From: Streptomyces alboniger
Lineage (GTDB): Bacteria > Actinomycetota > Actinomycetes > Streptomycetales > Streptomycetaceae
DNA length: 64,000 nucleotides
Assembly (NCBI RefSeq): GCF_008704395.1
Contig: NZ_CP023695.1
Location: forward strand, 1,240,001 to 1,304,000
Direction of reading: 5' to 3'
Below are positions 28,211 to 39,782 of this stretch, in pieces. Each line of letters starts with the position of its first letter. The stretch's first letter is position 1. The position numbers were made by a program, and so were the translations under genes. The notes under the pieces are model-generated. The model had not been told where the DNA came from. It saw only the letters and a list, made by a program, of their open reading frames with translations, and searched no databases.

Positions 28211-29263
28211 TCAGCTACCGTCCGGGTCCGCCCGGTTCAGCGCGGGCCGAGGCGCAGCCCCGGCCACGAGCAGCTGATCGGCGGCCGCCGTGTCCGTCAC
28301 CAGGCTGGTGACAAGCCCGGACCGAAGCACCGCGTCAATCGCCGCAGCCTTCCGCTGCCCGCCCGCGATGGCGACCACCTCGGGAATACGTCGAAGCCGG
28401 TCCGCTTCGACGGTGATGCACCGCTCCCCGAGATCCCGCCCCACCCGACGCCCCTCGGCGTCGAACAGATGCGCGGACATCTCCGCCGCCACTCCCAGCG
28501 AGGCGTAGTGCGCACGCTCCTCGTCGCTGAGCATGTCGTGGACGGTGGAGATACCCGGCTCCCAGGAGCCGATGGAGACCGCCGCTACCGTGACCTTGTC
28601 GAAGTACTCGAAGGCACGGGCGATGCCGGTCTGGTTCCGCAGCGCCGCCGCGGTGGCCGGGTCGGGCAGCAGCATCGGCGCGTAGATGGGGTGGGCCTCG
28701 CCACCGGAGACCTGGGCGGCGCGGCGCACGGCCTCGACCGAGCCGCGCTCGGCGGTCCCCGCGTCGTAGACACCGGTCAACTGCACGACCGTGCACGGCG
28801 GCAGCTGGTCGAGCGCGGCCGCCATGTGGATCGTGGAGCGGCCCCAGGCGAGGCCGAGCACATCGCCCTCGGTGACCAGCTCGCCGAGCAGATCCGCCGC
28901 GACCTCGCCGAGGTTCTCGGGGTCGGGCGAGTCCTCGATCTCGTCGGTGGGCGCCGGCGACTCGACGACGACGGCGTGCCGCAGGCCGTAGCGGGCGCGC
29001 AGTGCGTCCGAGCGCTCGGCGTCCAGCTCGGCCGGGACTCGGATCTCGATGCGTACGAGATCCCGCTCCAGGGCGGTCTCCAGGACCCGGGCCACCTTGA
29101 AGCGGCTCACGCCGAACTCCTCGGCGATCTGGATCTTGGACTTGCCCTCGAGGTAGAAGCGGCGGGCCATGGCCGCCGCCTGCACCAGCTCCGCGGGTCC
29201 CATCCGCATGGCTGACCGACCCGCCGACATGGCCGACACGGCGCTCTCCTCACTGCTGTTCAC
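28211..29263 (-). CDS. SorC/DeoR-type sugar-binding transcriptional regulator
   Basis: Regulator of 350 aa. An N-terminal HTH (AARRFYLEGKSKIQIAEEFGVSRFKVARVLE region, about 30-62) is followed by a SorC sugar-binding domain (AWGRSTIHMAAAL; VQLTGVYDAG; SIGSWEPGISTVHD; VAIAGGQRKAAAIDAVLRSG). Such proteins bind phosphorylated sugars and repress catabolic operons. GTG start at 29263. It lies 78 bases after rpe on the same strand, and no sugar catabolic operon is adjacent, so its target is unknown; ribulose-5-phosphate metabolism is a possible link. Confidence 0.85.
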   Translation of the reverse strand: MNSSEESAVSAMSAGRSAMRMGPAELVQAAAMARRFYLEGKSKIQIAEEFGVSRFKVARVLETALERDLVRIEIRVPAELDAERSDALRARYGLRHAVVVESPAPTDEIEDSPDPENLGEVAADLLGELVTEGDVLGLAWGRSTIHMAAALDQLPPCTVVQLTGVYDAGTAERGSVEAVRRAAQVSGGEAHPIYAPMLLPDPATAAALRNQTGIARAFEYFDKVTVAAVSIGSWEPGISTVHDMLSDEERAHYASLGVAAEMSAHLFDAEGRRVGRDLGERCITVEADRLRRIPEVVAIAGGQRKAAAIDAVLRSGLVTSLVTDTAAADQLLVAGAAPRPALNRADPDGS

Positions 29264-29341
29264 AAACTGGGTTCGCCGTTCATCCTTGCAGATCCGGCCT
29301 AGTTGATCAGCCCTGAGGGACTGCGTTCACGTTCCCGTGGC

Positions 29342-30028
29342 TCAGTGGTCGCACGCCCAGGCACTTGACGCGGTCTTTGCCGCCGCTTGGGCACGCAATG
29401 AACGTACCGCCTCCGCCGGATCCTCGGCGCCGTAGACCGCGGAACCGGCGACGAACACATCGGCGCCGGCCTCGGCGCAGCGCTCGATGGTGGAGGCCGA
29501 GACGCCGCCGTCGACCTGGAGCCACAGCTGGAGTCCGTGCTTGCCGATCAGCTCGCGGGTGCGGCGGATCTTGGGCAGCATGATGTCCAGGAACGCCTGG
29601 CCGCCGAAGCCCGGCTCGACCGTCATGATCAGCAGCATGTCCAGCTCGGGGAGCAGGTCCTCGTACGGCTCGATGGGCGTCGCCGGCTTCAGCGCCATGG
29701 ATGCGCGGGCGCCCTTGGCACGGATCTCGCGGGCGAGGCGCACCGGGGCGGCGGCGGCCTCCGCGTGGAAGGTGACGGACCCCGCGCCCGCTTCGACGTA
29801 CTGCGGAGCCCAGCGGTCGGGGTCCTCGATCATCAGGTGGCAGTCCAGCGGCGTGTCCGTCGCGCGGGCCAGCGACTCCACGATCGGCACGCCGAGGGTG
29901 AGGTTCGGGACGAAGTGGTTGTCCATCACGTCGACATGGAGCCAGTCGGCGCCCTCGACGGCCTTTGCCTCATCGGCAAGACGGGCGAAGTCCGCGGACA
30001 GGATGCTGGGGTTGATCTGCACGGCCAT
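29342..30028 (-). CDS. rpe: Ribulose-phosphate 3-epimerase
   Basis: Interconverts ribulose 5-phosphate and xylulose 5-phosphate in the pentose phosphate pathway. The TIM-barrel motifs are clear: [31 protein letters not shown] (metal ligands), [22 protein letters not shown] and WLQVDGGV. The ATG at 30028 gives 228 aa, the family length. It is 206 bases downstream of rsmB on the same strand; that gap shows no gene. Confidence 0.95.
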   Translation of the reverse strand: MAVQINPSILSADFARLADEAKAVEGADWLHVDVMDNHFVPNLTLGVPIVESLARATDTPLDCHLMIEDPDRWAPQYVEAGAGSVTFHAEAAAAPVRLAREIRAKGARASMALKPATPIEPYEDLLPELDMLLIMTVEPGFGGQAFLDIMLPKIRRTRELIGKHGLQLWLQVDGGVSASTIERCAEAGADVFVAGSAVYGAEDPAEAVRSLRAQAAAKTASSAWACDH

Positions 30029-30234
30029 GCCCCAAGACTGCCATGCCCGGCGCGGATCGCCGACCGCGGTCCGGGCCACGGCCGCGGCGCCTCCCGCGAC
30101 AGTACGCCGCGCGCCGGGCGCCGGGGGGCGCCACACCCTCCGACACACCCCCACCCGGCTCCCCCGGCATCTAACAACTCCATTGCCACGCCGCCGAGTT
30201 CAGGATTCGGGCACGGCGGACGCGCGCGGGCGGA

Positions 30235-31713
30235 TCAGGCGGTCCGCCTGATCAACGCCAGATACATCGCGTCCGTCCCGTGCAGATGCGGCCACAGCTG
30301 TACGTCGGGACCCTCGCCCAACGCCGGGACGTCCGGCAGCAGGGGTCGCGCGTCGAGCAGTTCGGCGCCCCCGGTGTGCTTGAGGACGTCGTCGACGACC
30401 GCGCGGGTCTCGGCGAGGTGCGGTGAGCAGGTGGCGTAGCCGACGACGCCGCCGACGCGCACGGACTCCAACGCCGTGCGCAGCAGGCCGCGTTGGAGCG
30501 GGGCGAAACCTTCCAGGTCCTGCGGGCGGCGGCGCCAGCGGGCCTCCGGGCGGCGCCGCAGCGCGCCGAGCCCCGTGCAGGGCACGTCCATCAGGACCCG
30601 GTCGAAGGTGCCGGGGCGCCACGGCGGGCGGGTGCCGTCAGCGGCGATGACCTGGTACGGGCCGGGGTTTCCGTCGAGCGCCTGTGCGACCAGGCCGGCC
30701 CGGTGCGGCTGCTTCTCGGCGGCGAGCAGCACGGCGCCCCGCTGAGCGGCGAGCCCGGCGAGCATGGCCGCCTTGCCGCCCGGTCCCGCGCAGCCGTCGA
30801 GCCACTTCTCGTCGGGTCCTTCGACCGGAGCGTTCGCCAGGGCGAGTGCGACGAGCTGGCTGCCCTCGTCCTGCACCCCCGCGCGACCCTCGCGCACCGC
30901 GTCGACAAGGCCGGGCTCACCGCCCTCACTGAGCCGCACGGCATACGGCGACCAGCGGCCCGGCAGCGCCGAGTCCTCCCCCACGGAGGCGAGCAGCTCG
31001 TCGGCGGTGGCGCGGCCGGGCCGCGCCACCAGCGTGACCTCGGGGCGTTCGTTGTCGGCCTCCAGGAGATCCTCGATCCCGGCGCGACCGCCGCCGAGGG
31101 CGTCCCACAACGCCGAGACGACCCAGCGCGGGTGCGAGTGCACGATGGCGAGGTGGTCCTCGGGGTCCTCGTCGTAGGGCGGCGCGACCTTCTCCACCCA
31201 CCCGTCGAGGTCGTCCTGCGCCACCTTGCGCAGCACGGCGTTCACGAACTTGGCCCGCCCGTCGCCGAGCACCACGCGCGCCAGCTCGACCGAGGCGGAG
31301 ACGGCGGCGTGCGTGGGGATGCGCGTGCCGAGCAGCTGGTGCACGCCCAGATTGAGCACGTCGAGCACCGGCGGGTCGACCTCGCGCAGCGGCCGGTCGA
31401 TGCAGGCCGCCACGATCGCGTCGTACGTGCCCTGGCGGCGCAGCGTGCCGTAGACCAGCTCGGTCGCGAGCGCCGCGTCCCGCGCGTCGAACTTCTCGGG
31501 TCCCTCCTTCTCCCTGGCCTTGCGCAGCAGGGGCGGCAGGACGAGGTTGGCGTACGCGTCACGCTCGTCCACCGCCCGCAGCGCCTCGAAGGCGAGGAAG
31601 CGGACGGGGTCCTTCTGGGGCCGGCGATAGGGCTTGCCGGACTTCCCGGGCTTGCCTGACTTCACCGGCTTGCCGGAGGGCTTACGGGGAGGCCGGTTCG
31701 GCTGGTCGTTCAA
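30235..31713 (-). CDS. rsmB: 16S rRNA (cytosine967-C5)-methyltransferase
   Basis: SAM-dependent rRNA methyltransferase of 492 aa. A basic Lys/Arg/Pro-rich tail (residues 1-35) precedes an N-terminal NusB-like RNA-binding domain (FLAFEALRAVDERDAYANLVLP). The catalytic domain has CAGPGGKAAMLA for SAM, MDVPCTGLGALRRRPEARW with the catalytic Cys, and YATCSPHLAETRAVVDD with the second Cys. The TTG at 31713 is preferred because GGAG lies 5 bases upstream; a further TTG at 31746 has no such site. It follows fmt by 33 bases. Confidence 0.92.
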   Translation of the reverse strand: MNDQPNRPPRKPSGKPVKSGKPGKSGKPYRRPQKDPVRFLAFEALRAVDERDAYANLVLPPLLRKAREKEGPEKFDARDAALATELVYGTLRRQGTYDAIVAACIDRPLREVDPPVLDVLNLGVHQLLGTRIPTHAAVSASVELARVVLGDGRAKFVNAVLRKVAQDDLDGWVEKVAPPYDEDPEDHLAIVHSHPRWVVSALWDALGGGRAGIEDLLEADNERPEVTLVARPGRATADELLASVGEDSALPGRWSPYAVRLSEGGEPGLVDAVREGRAGVQDEGSQLVALALANAPVEGPDEKWLDGCAGPGGKAAMLAGLAAQRGAVLLAAEKQPHRAGLVAQALDGNPGPYQVIAADGTRPPWRPGTFDRVLMDVPCTGLGALRRRPEARWRRRPQDLEGFAPLQRGLLRTALESVRVGGVVGYATCSPHLAETRAVVDDVLKHTGGAELLDARPLLPDVPALGEGPDVQLWPHLHGTDAMYLALIRRTA

Positions 31714-31746
31714 AGGTGCTCCGCGGCTGGAATGAGTCGAACCCAA

Positions 31747-32691
31747 TCAGCGTACGTCGCCGTCCCCCACGCGCTCGCCGGGGGCGATCCGCACCCCGCG
31801 CGCCCAGTCGGCGCCCCGCATCGGCTTCTTGCCCTGCGGCTGGACCCAGAGCAGTTCCACGGCGTGCGAGCCGGAGCCGACGTACACGTTGTTCTTGGCG
31901 GCGGACAGCTCGCCGGGCGCGAGGTCGGTGCGGTCGGGCACGAGCGCCGCCTGGATGATCTTCAGCCGCTCGCCGCGGAAGACGGTCCACGCGCCGGGCG
32001 CGGGGGTGCAGCCGCGCACCACGCGGTCGACGCGCAGGGCGGGCGCGGCCCAGTCCACCTGGGCGTCCTCGACGGTGATCTTCGGGGCGAGGGTGACGCC
32101 GTCGGCGGGCTGCGGCACCGCCTCCAGGCTGCCGTCCTCGATGCCGTCCATGGTCGCGACGAGCAGCCCGGAGCCCGCGAAGGCGAGCCGGGTCAGCAGG
32201 TCACCGCTGGTGTCGGTGGGCCGCACCTCCTCCGTGACCGTGCCGTACACCGGCCCGGAGTCCAGCCCCTGCTCGATCAGGAACGTCGAGGCGCCGGTGA
32301 TCTCGTCGCCCGCCATCACCGCGTGCTGCACGGGCGCCGCGCCGCGCCAGGCGGGCAGCAGCGAGAAGTGCAGATTGACCCAGCCGCGGGCCGGGACGTC
32401 GAGCGCGGCCCTGGGGAGCAGCGCGCCGTAGGCGACGACGGGGCAGCAGTCCGGCCCGATCTCCCGCAGCCGCGCCAGGAACTCCTCATCGCGCGGCTTC
32501 GCGGGCTTCAGCACCTCGATGCCGGCCTCCTGCGCGCGCTCCGCGACCGGGCTCGCCACGAGCCTGCGGCCACGGCCCGCGGGCGCGTCCGGACGGGTGA
32601 CGACGGCGGCCACCTCGTGCCGGCCGGAGGCGATCAGGGCGTCCAGGGCGGGAACGGCGACCTCAGGAGTGCCTGCGAAGACGAGCTTCAC
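31747..32691 (-). CDS. fmt: Methionyl-tRNA formyltransferase
   Basis: Formylates initiator Met-tRNA for translation initiation. The 314 aa begin with [19 protein letters not shown] (GTG start at 32691) and show the formyl-folate site [36 protein letters not shown]-terminal OB-like tRNA-binding domain follows. First gene of the fmt-rsmB-rpe run. Confidence 0.95.
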   Translation of the reverse strand: MKLVFAGTPEVAVPALDALIASGRHEVAAVVTRPDAPAGRGRRLVASPVAERAQEAGIEVLKPAKPRDEEFLARLREIGPDCCPVVAYGALLPRAALDVPARGWVNLHFSLLPAWRGAAPVQHAVMAGDEITGASTFLIEQGLDSGPVYGTVTEEVRPTDTSGDLLTRLAFAGSGLLVATMDGIEDGSLEAVPQPADGVTLAPKITVEDAQVDWAAPALRVDRVVRGCTPAPGAWTVFRGERLKIIQAALVPDRTDLAPGELSAAKNNVYVGSGSHAVELLWVQPQGKKPMRGADWARGVRIAPGERVGDGDVR

Positions 32692-32873
32692 TGGGTGGTA
32701 CCTCGGATCTCTGGTGGGAGCGACGGCAGCGCACCAGTCTATGGGCCGCTTCCGGGCCCCGCCCAGGACGGCCTTGCCGGTGACTCGCGTTGACGGCCCT
32801 GGGGGCGTACGAACTGGCGCGCGCCCCGTGCATATGCGCATACGCCCCTGCACCGTGACCCCACACGAGCTAG

Positions 32874-33509
<636 letters not shown>

Positions 33510-33533
33510 GAGCCCGTGTCCCGACACGGGCTC
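33510..33533 (+). terminator. Hairpin after the HTH gene
   Basis: GAGCCCGTGTC, CC, GACACGGGCTC: a perfect 11-base inverted repeat beginning one base after the stop codon. Confidence 0.75.
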
Positions 33534-33550
33534 CGATCCGCGCCGCTCCC

Positions 33551-33602
33551 TGCGACTGCCCCCTTCCGCCGCTCAGCTGCCCGCGGCCAGGGGGCAGTCG
33601 CA
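33551..33602 (-). terminator. Hairpin after priA
   Basis: TGCGACTGCCCCC (33551-33563) repeats inverted at 33590-33602 with a 26-base loop that itself can fold. Lies 41 bases beyond the priA stop, between the convergent genes. Confidence 0.65.
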
Positions 33603-33643
33603 TGCCGGAAGGGCGAGCCGGGCCCGGCCCCCGCCCGGCGACG

Positions 33644-35854
33644 TCAGCCGATGTCCGGCGGATCCACGCGGATCCGCACCGCCTCCGCGCCGCCCTCCCT
33701 GGCCCCCTTGGCCCCGCGGGCCATCCGCGCGGCCTGCGCCGTCTTCAGGGACGCGGCCAGCGCGGCGCCGCTGCCCGGGGGCACCCGGATCAGCACCCGC
33801 TCCCACTGCTCGCCGACAGGTGCCGCGCCGGGACGTCGTGCGGGCCCCGGGCCCGCGTCCCGCACCGGCACGGGGCCCAGTACCACCGCGTCCGGCGGCA
33901 GTTCGGCACCGGCGAGGAACCCCGCGAGCGCTTCGGGCGGCCCGGAGACCGCCGCCATCCGCGACACCGGCGGGAACCCCAGCTCGGCCCGCTCGGCCAG
34001 CTCCCGCACCGCGTGCCCCACGGGGTCCCACCGCACGAGAGCCTGCACGGGCCTCAGCGTCGGCTCGGCGACGACCACCACGGTGCCGCCCACCCCTTGC
34101 GGACGTACGAGCGAGGCGGCCGCTATCCACCGACGCAGCGCGTCCTCCCCCGCCCGCAGATCGGGCCGGCCGAGCATCGCCCACCCGTCGAGCAGCAGCG
34201 CCGCGGCGTAACCGCCCTCCGCGACGGGCTCCGCCCCCGGCGTGCTCACCACCAGCGCGGGCGCCCCCGGCACCGTGTCCAGCACCTGCTCGCGCCCCGA
34301 AGTACGCACCGGAACGGCCGGAAACGCCCGCCCCAGCTCCTCGGCGGTCCGCCGCGCCCCCACCACCTGCGCCCGCAGCCGGAAACCACCACAGGAGCCG
34401 CAGTGCCACTCGGCCTCCGCCACCCCGCACCAGCCGCACCGCAGGGCCGCGCCGCCCTCCTGCGCCTCCAGCGGCCCGGCACACCTGCGGCACCGCGCGG
34501 GCTCCCTGCACCGCTCGCACGCCAGTCTCGGCACATACCCGCGCCGCGGCACCTGCACCAGGACGGGCCCGTGCTTCAGCCCCTCCCTGACGACCCGCCA
34601 GGCCAGCGTCGGCAGCCGTGCGGCCCGTGCCGCCTCGTCCCGCGCGAGATCCCCGTCGCCCACCGTGCGCACGAGCGGCGCGGCACCCCGCACCTGCTCG
34701 CGGTCGGCGACGAGGGGAGCTGCCCAGCCGGTCTCGACGAGCTGCGCGGCCTCGACCGTGCAGCTCCAACCGCCCAGCAGGAACCCGCACTTGTCCCGCG
34801 CGGCCCGCAGCTCAAGAACCTCCCGCACATGCGGGAAGGGAGCATGGTCGTCGCTGTGGTTGGGGTCCCCGTCGTCCCAGATGACGACGAGCCCCAGATC
34901 CCGTACCGGCGCGAACATGGCGGCCCGCGTCCCGACGACGGCCCGCACCGCCCCGCGCCGCACGGACAGCCACTCGCGGTAGCGCCGCTCCTGCCCGGCG
35001 TCGGCGGTCAGCAGTGCGTGCTGCCCCTCGCCGAGGAGCGCGGTGAGCGCGGCGTCCACGCGCGCGGCGGGCCGCCCGGTCGGTACGACGACGAGCGCGC
35101 CCCGCCCGGAGGCGAGCGTGGCCTGCACGGCGCGGGCGATCTCCTCGGCCCACTGAGGGCCGGGCAGCGCGGTCCACACCGCGCGGGGCGACCCTCCCGC
35201 CGCGAGCGCCCCGACGAAGTCGGCCCCGTGCCCGTACCGCCGCCAGGACCCGGGATCGGGCGCGGCCGGTGGCGGCGGAGGGGTGGACGCCGCCCGGGAC
35301 TCGGCGCGGCCGTGCCGGGGCGGGATCGCCAGCTGCAACACGTCGGCGAGGCTTCCCGCGTACCGGTCGGCGACCGCGCGAGCCAGCTCAAGCAGCCCGG
35401 AGTCGAGCACCGGCTCCGGGGACACGACCTGGGCCAGGGCGGCGAGAGGGCCGGTGTAGTCGGTCTCGGCGCACCGCTCGACGATGAAACCGTCGATCAG
35501 CCCGCCGCCCTCGCGCCGCCCCTCCCGCACATTGCGCGACCCGGCCCCGAACCGCACCCGGACCCGCACCCCGGGCTGGGCCACTTCGTCCAGCTCCTCG
35601 GGAACGGCGTAGTCGAAGTACCGGTCGAGGTGCAGCACGCCCTTGTCGACGAGGACCCGCGCCACCGGCAGCTCCTTGGCCAGCGCGGCGCCACGCCACG
35701 TCCGCGGTTTGGCCCGCGGCACCTTGGCCTTGCGCACACTGTCCCGAATCAGCGCGAGCTGCTCGGGCTCGGGCACCCCGCCCCCGGCACCCTCGCCCGC
35801 ACCCGACCCGTTCTCCCTGCTCACAGCAGCATTCCTACCAGACCGCTCTGACAC
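33644..35854 (-). CDS. priA: PriA-like primosomal protein, helicase motifs degenerate
   Basis: Protein of 736 aa with the PriA layout: DNA-binding N-terminal domains (DRYFDYAVPEEL; RVRVRFG), then two RecA-like lobes, and a zinc cluster (CERCREPARCRRCAG; CGWCG; CGSCG) between motifs IV and V. The Walker A region reads VVVPTGRPAARVD, without GKT/S, and the DEEH box reads WDDGDP. The protein therefore probably cannot act as an ATP-driven helicase, which is the usual state of actinobacterial PriA. It would act as a loader or scaffold in replication restart. GTG start at 35854; a second GTG 11 codons on is also possible. Confidence 0.87.
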   Translation of the reverse strand: MSERSGRNAAVSRENGSGAGEGAGGGVPEPEQLALIRDSVRKAKVPRAKPRTWRGAALAKELPVARVLVDKGVLHLDRYFDYAVPEELDEVAQPGVRVRVRFGAGSRNVREGRREGGGLIDGFIVERCAETDYTGPLAALAQVVSPEPVLDSGLLELARAVADRYAGSLADVLQLAIPPRHGRAESRAASTPPPPPAAPDPGSWRRYGHGADFVGALAAGGSPRAVWTALPGPQWAEEIARAVQATLASGRGALVVVPTGRPAARVDAALTALLGEGQHALLTADAGQERRYREWLSVRRGAVRAVVGTRAAMFAPVRDLGLVVIWDDGDPNHSDDHAPFPHVREVLELRAARDKCGFLLGGWSCTVEAAQLVETGWAAPLVADREQVRGAAPLVRTVGDGDLARDEAARAARLPTLAWRVVREGLKHGPVLVQVPRRGYVPRLACERCREPARCRRCAGPLEAQEGGAALRCGWCGVAEAEWHCGSCGGFRLRAQVVGARRTAEELGRAFPAVPVRTSGREQVLDTVPGAPALVVSTPGAEPVAEGGYAAALLLDGWAMLGRPDLRAGEDALRRWIAAASLVRPQGVGGTVVVVAEPTLRPVQALVRWDPVGHAVRELAERAELGFPPVSRMAAVSGPPEALAGFLAGAELPPDAVVLGPVPVRDAGPGPARRPGAAPVGEQWERVLIRVPPGSGAALAASLKTAQAARMARGAKGAREGGAEAVRIRVDPPDIG

Positions 35855-35925
35855 CGCCGCGGAGTCGGCCGAGGCCCGGCACCCCGCGAGGGGTACCGGG
35901 CCTCATGAGCCGAAGCGCCGGGGAA

Positions 35926-37134
<1,209 letters not shown>

Positions 37135-37330
37135 ATCGCTCCCTGTGGTTGCAGCGGCTGCTGGCTGATCATTGGTGGACTGCCGGGGGCTGCGCCCGGC
37201 GTGGTCCGAGACCAGTTTATCGGTCACACTCGTCCGCCGGACCACATGTCTCGCCACTTGGGAGCCCTGTGACCTGCGGCACTGCATTGTGCGGTACGAC
37301 GATCAGTCTCCACCAGAGGCTCTCGCACCC

Positions 37331-37364
37331 GTTTTTCCCAGGTTTCCCCAGGTTTCCCGGGTTT
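37331..37364. repeat. Tandem GTTTCCCCAG repeat
   Basis: Four imperfect 9-11 base units in a row: GTTTTTCCCAG, GTTTCCCCAG, GTTTCCCGG and GTTT. Purine/pyrimidine-asymmetric, in the metK leader. Role unknown. Confidence 0.6.
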
Positions 37365-37474
37365 GAGGCCCCTGATGGGACGAAGATGACATTGAGCCCC
37401 GTCGATAGAGACCCGGTCAAGTAACGCATCGCATTCTGGCCGAGTTCCGCCAGGAGACGAAAGGTGAAGTGAAA

Positions 37475-37510
37475 AAAGACGGAAGAAGACGGAAGGAGAC
37501 GGAACGGGAC
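37475..37510. repeat. Purine tract with AGACGGAA repeats
   Basis: Three units of AGACGGAA separated by one to three purines in an otherwise all-purine tract, just past the coaBC stop on its coding strand. Role unknown. Confidence 0.55.
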
Positions 37511-37523
37511 AGGCCGCCCGTGA

Positions 37524-38729
37524 TCAGGAGAGCCGCGCCGCGACCAGGTCCCAGACCGTGTCCGCGAGCGCTTCCTTCGGGCCGTACGGCACCGGCGTCT
37601 CGCTGCCGTCCGCTCCCAGCACCACGGCCTCGTTCTCCTCGGAGCCGAAGGTCTTGCGCTCACCGACCTCGTTGACGACCAGGAGGTCGCATCCCTTGCG
37701 TGCGAGCTTGGCCCGGCCGTTGGCGAGGACGTCGTCCGTCTCGGCCGCGAAACCGACGACCACCTGGGCCGGACGCCGCCTGTCCCCCGCGACCTCGGCG
37801 AGGATGTCGGGGTTGCGGACCAGCGCGATGGGCGCCGGTTCCTGGCCGTCCTTCTTCTTGATCTTCCCTGCCGCGTACGTCTCCGGGCGGAAATCGGCCA
37901 CGGCGGCCGCCATCACGACGGCGTCGGCGTCGGCGGCGGCCTTCAGGACGGCCTCGCGCAGCTGCACGGCGGTACCGACCGGCACGACGTCGACACCGGC
38001 CGGGTCGGGCAGCGCGGCGTTCGCCGCGACGAGCGTGACGCGGGCGCCCCGCGCCGCCGCGCTGCGGGCGAGCGCGTAGCCCTGCTTGCCGGACGAGCGG
38101 TTGCCGAGGAAGCGGACCGGGTCCAGGGGCTCACGGGTCCCGCCGGCGCTGATCACGACGTGGCGCCCCGCGAGGTCCTGGGCCAGGCCGCCGCGCGCGA
38201 GGACACGGCGTACGACCTCGAAGAGCTCGGCGGGGTCCGGGAAGCGGCCCTTGCCGGTGTCGACGCCGGTGAGCCGGCCGACGGCGGGCTCGATGACGAG
38301 CGCGCCGCGACGGCGCAGCGTGGCGACGTTCTCCTGGGTGGCCGGGTGCTCCCACATCTCCGTGTGCATGGCCGGGGCGAACACCACCGGACAGCGTGCC
38401 GTCAAGAGCGTGTTGGTGAGCAGGTCGTCGGCGAGGCCGTGGGCGGCCTTGGCGAGCATGTCGGCGGTGGCGGGGGCGACGATCACGAGGTCGGCCTCCT
38501 GGCCGATCCGGACGTGCGGCACCTCGTGGACGTCGGACCAGACCTCGGCCGAGACGGGGTGTCCGGACAGCGCGGACCAGGTCGCTGCGCCGACGAAGTG
38601 CAGCGCCGACGCGGTCGGCACGACGCGCACGTCGTGGCCCGACTCGGTCAGCCGCCTCAGCAGCTCGCACGCCTTGTAGGCGGCGATGCCACCGCTGACC
38701 CCCAGGACTACCTTCGGCTTCTCGGCCAC
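37524..38729 (-). CDS. coaBC: Phosphopantothenoylcysteine synthetase/decarboxylase
   Basis: Bifunctional coenzyme A enzyme. The N-terminal flavin decarboxylase (CoaC) has KPKVVLGVSGGIAAYKACELL, VIVAPATADMLAKAAHG and PAMHTEMWEHPATQEN. The C-terminal synthetase (CoaB) has VISAGGTREPLDPVRFLGNRS and AAVADFRPE. The GTG at 38729 (401 aa, GGGGAG upstream) is preferred; an ATG at 38768 would add 13 residues. Separated from rpoZ by a strong hairpin, so it probably has its own promoter or depends on read-through. Confidence 0.93.
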   Translation of the reverse strand: MAEKPKVVLGVSGGIAAYKACELLRRLTESGHDVRVVPTASALHFVGAATWSALSGHPVSAEVWSDVHEVPHVRIGQEADLVIVAPATADMLAKAAHGLADDLLTNTLLTARCPVVFAPAMHTEMWEHPATQENVATLRRRGALVIEPAVGRLTGVDTGKGRFPDPAELFEVVRRVLARGGLAQDLAGRHVVISAGGTREPLDPVRFLGNRSSGKQGYALARSAAARGARVTLVAANAALPDPAGVDVVPVGTAVQLREAVLKAAADADAVVMAAAVADFRPETYAAGKIKKKDGQEPAPIALVRNPDILAEVAGDRRRPAQVVVGFAAETDDVLANGRAKLARKGCDLLVVNEVGERKTFGSEENEAVVLGADGSETPVPYGPKEALADTVWDLVAARLS

Positions 38730-38772
38730 TGCCTCTGTCTCCCCGCACTCGGATGCGTACGACTCCATGACA

Positions 38773-38811
38773 CACCACAGGCCCGGCAGCCGTGCTGCCG
38801 GGCCTGTGGTG
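38773..38811 (-). terminator. Strong terminator between rpoZ and coaBC
   Basis: Perfect 18-base arms CACCACAGGCCCGGCAGC and GCTGCCGGGCCTGTGGTG with a CGT loop, 15 bases past the rpoZ stop. Its symmetry means it would stop transcription in either direction. Confidence 0.85.
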
Positions 38812-38825
38812 AAGGTACGAACCGC

Positions 38826-39098
38826 TTACTGGGCCGGGCCCTCGATGGCCTCGGACGTCAGCAGGCCGGCGTTGATCTCGCGGAGCGCGATCGAGAGCGG
38901 CTTCTCGTGGACGTGGGTGTCCACCAGGGGGCCGACGTACTCCAGGAGGCCCTCACCGAGCTGCGAGTAGTACGCGTTGATCTGGCGCGCGCGCTTGGCG
39001 GCGTAGATCACGAGGCTGTACTTCGAGTCGGTGGCTTCGAGCAGCTCATCAATCGGCGGGTTGATGATGCCCTCGGGCGCGGTGATGGAAGAGGACAC
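38826..39098 (-). CDS. rpoZ: RNA polymerase omega subunit
   Basis: Protein of 90 aa that helps assemble RNA polymerase. [30 protein letters not shown] is the omega signature, and [18 protein letters not shown] is the conserved C-terminal helix. GTG start at 39098, 52 bases after gmk, the usual partner gene. Confidence 0.97.
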   Translation of the reverse strand: MSSSITAPEGIINPPIDELLEATDSKYSLVIYAAKRARQINAYYSQLGEGLLEYVGPLVDTHVHEKPLSIALREINAGLLTSEAIEGPAQ

Positions 39099-39150
39099 TC
39101 TTCGCCTTCCGATGGGGTCAAGACCAGAAGGGTCAAGACAGGGGTAAAGA

Positions 39151-39744
39151 TCAAAGAACCTTCATCAAGGCTAGCAGCTCACGGGCCACGTCCTCGACGG
39201 AGGTGTTGACAAGGGTCGTATCGAACTCGGCCTCGGCGGCCAGCTCGACCTTGGCGGCGGCCAGCCTGCGCTCGATCACCTCGGGCGCCTCGGTCCCCCG
39301 GCCGGTGAGCCGGCGGACCAGCTCCTCCCAGCTCGGCGGGGCGAGGAAGACCAGCTGCGCCTCGGGCATCGACTCGCGCACCAGGCGCGCGCCCTGGAGA
39401 TCGATCTCCAGGAGGACGGGCTCGCCCGCCTCCAGACGCTCGATGACGGCGCGCCGCGGGGTGCCGTAGCGGTTGCCTGCGAACTCGGCCCACTCCAGCA
39501 GCTCGCCGTTGGCGATCAGCTTGTCCATCTCGTCGTCGGAGACGAAGAAGTACTGGACACCGTGCTTCTCACCGGGGCGCGGCTTGCGCGTGGTGGCCGA
39601 GACCGAGAGCCAGACCTCGGGGTGTTCCTTGCGCATATGGGCGACGACCGTGCTCTTGCCGACCCCGGAGGGGCCGGAGAGCACGGTCAGCCGCGGACGT
39701 ACGTCCGGGGGTACGGGGGTCGTCCCCCGGGATGTTGCAGCCAT
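39151..39744 (-). CDS. gmk: Guanylate kinase
   Basis: Phosphorylates GMP to GDP. The P-loop is [16 protein letters not shown], and the GMP-binding region is [27 protein letters not shown]. The lid follows in [20 protein letters not shown]. Length 197 aa includes an N-terminal extension of about 16 residues. It follows sIHF by 38 bases and precedes rpoZ by 52. Confidence 0.97.
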   Translation of the reverse strand: MAATSRGTTPVPPDVRPRLTVLSGPSGVGKSTVVAHMRKEHPEVWLSVSATTRKPRPGEKHGVQYFFVSDDEMDKLIANGELLEWAEFAGNRYGTPRRAVIERLEAGEPVLLEIDLQGARLVRESMPEAQLVFLAPPSWEELVRRLTGRGTEAPEVIERRLAAAKVELAAEAEFDTTLVNTSVEDVARELLALMKVL

Positions 39745-39782
39745 GCAGCGATTATCCAGGTTCTCAGGAGTGCCTGAGAACG

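Larger units (their letters stand above)
37135..37523 (-). other. metK leader and coaBC downstream region
   Basis: A 389-base stretch without a gene between metK and coaBC. I looked for a SAM-I, SAM-II or SAM-IV aptamer and did not find the conserved core blocks. It contains the two short tandem repeats listed next, and no clear rho-independent terminator. Confidence 0.6.

Noticed and set aside
37331..37364. Short direct repeats considered as a CRISPR remnant
   Set aside because: Units are about 10 bases with no spacers and no cas gene anywhere in the window.
37135..37400. Possible SAM riboswitch before metK
   Set aside because: A GAGAGCC-like start is present, but the conserved SAM-I, SAM-II and SAM-IV core blocks are absent.
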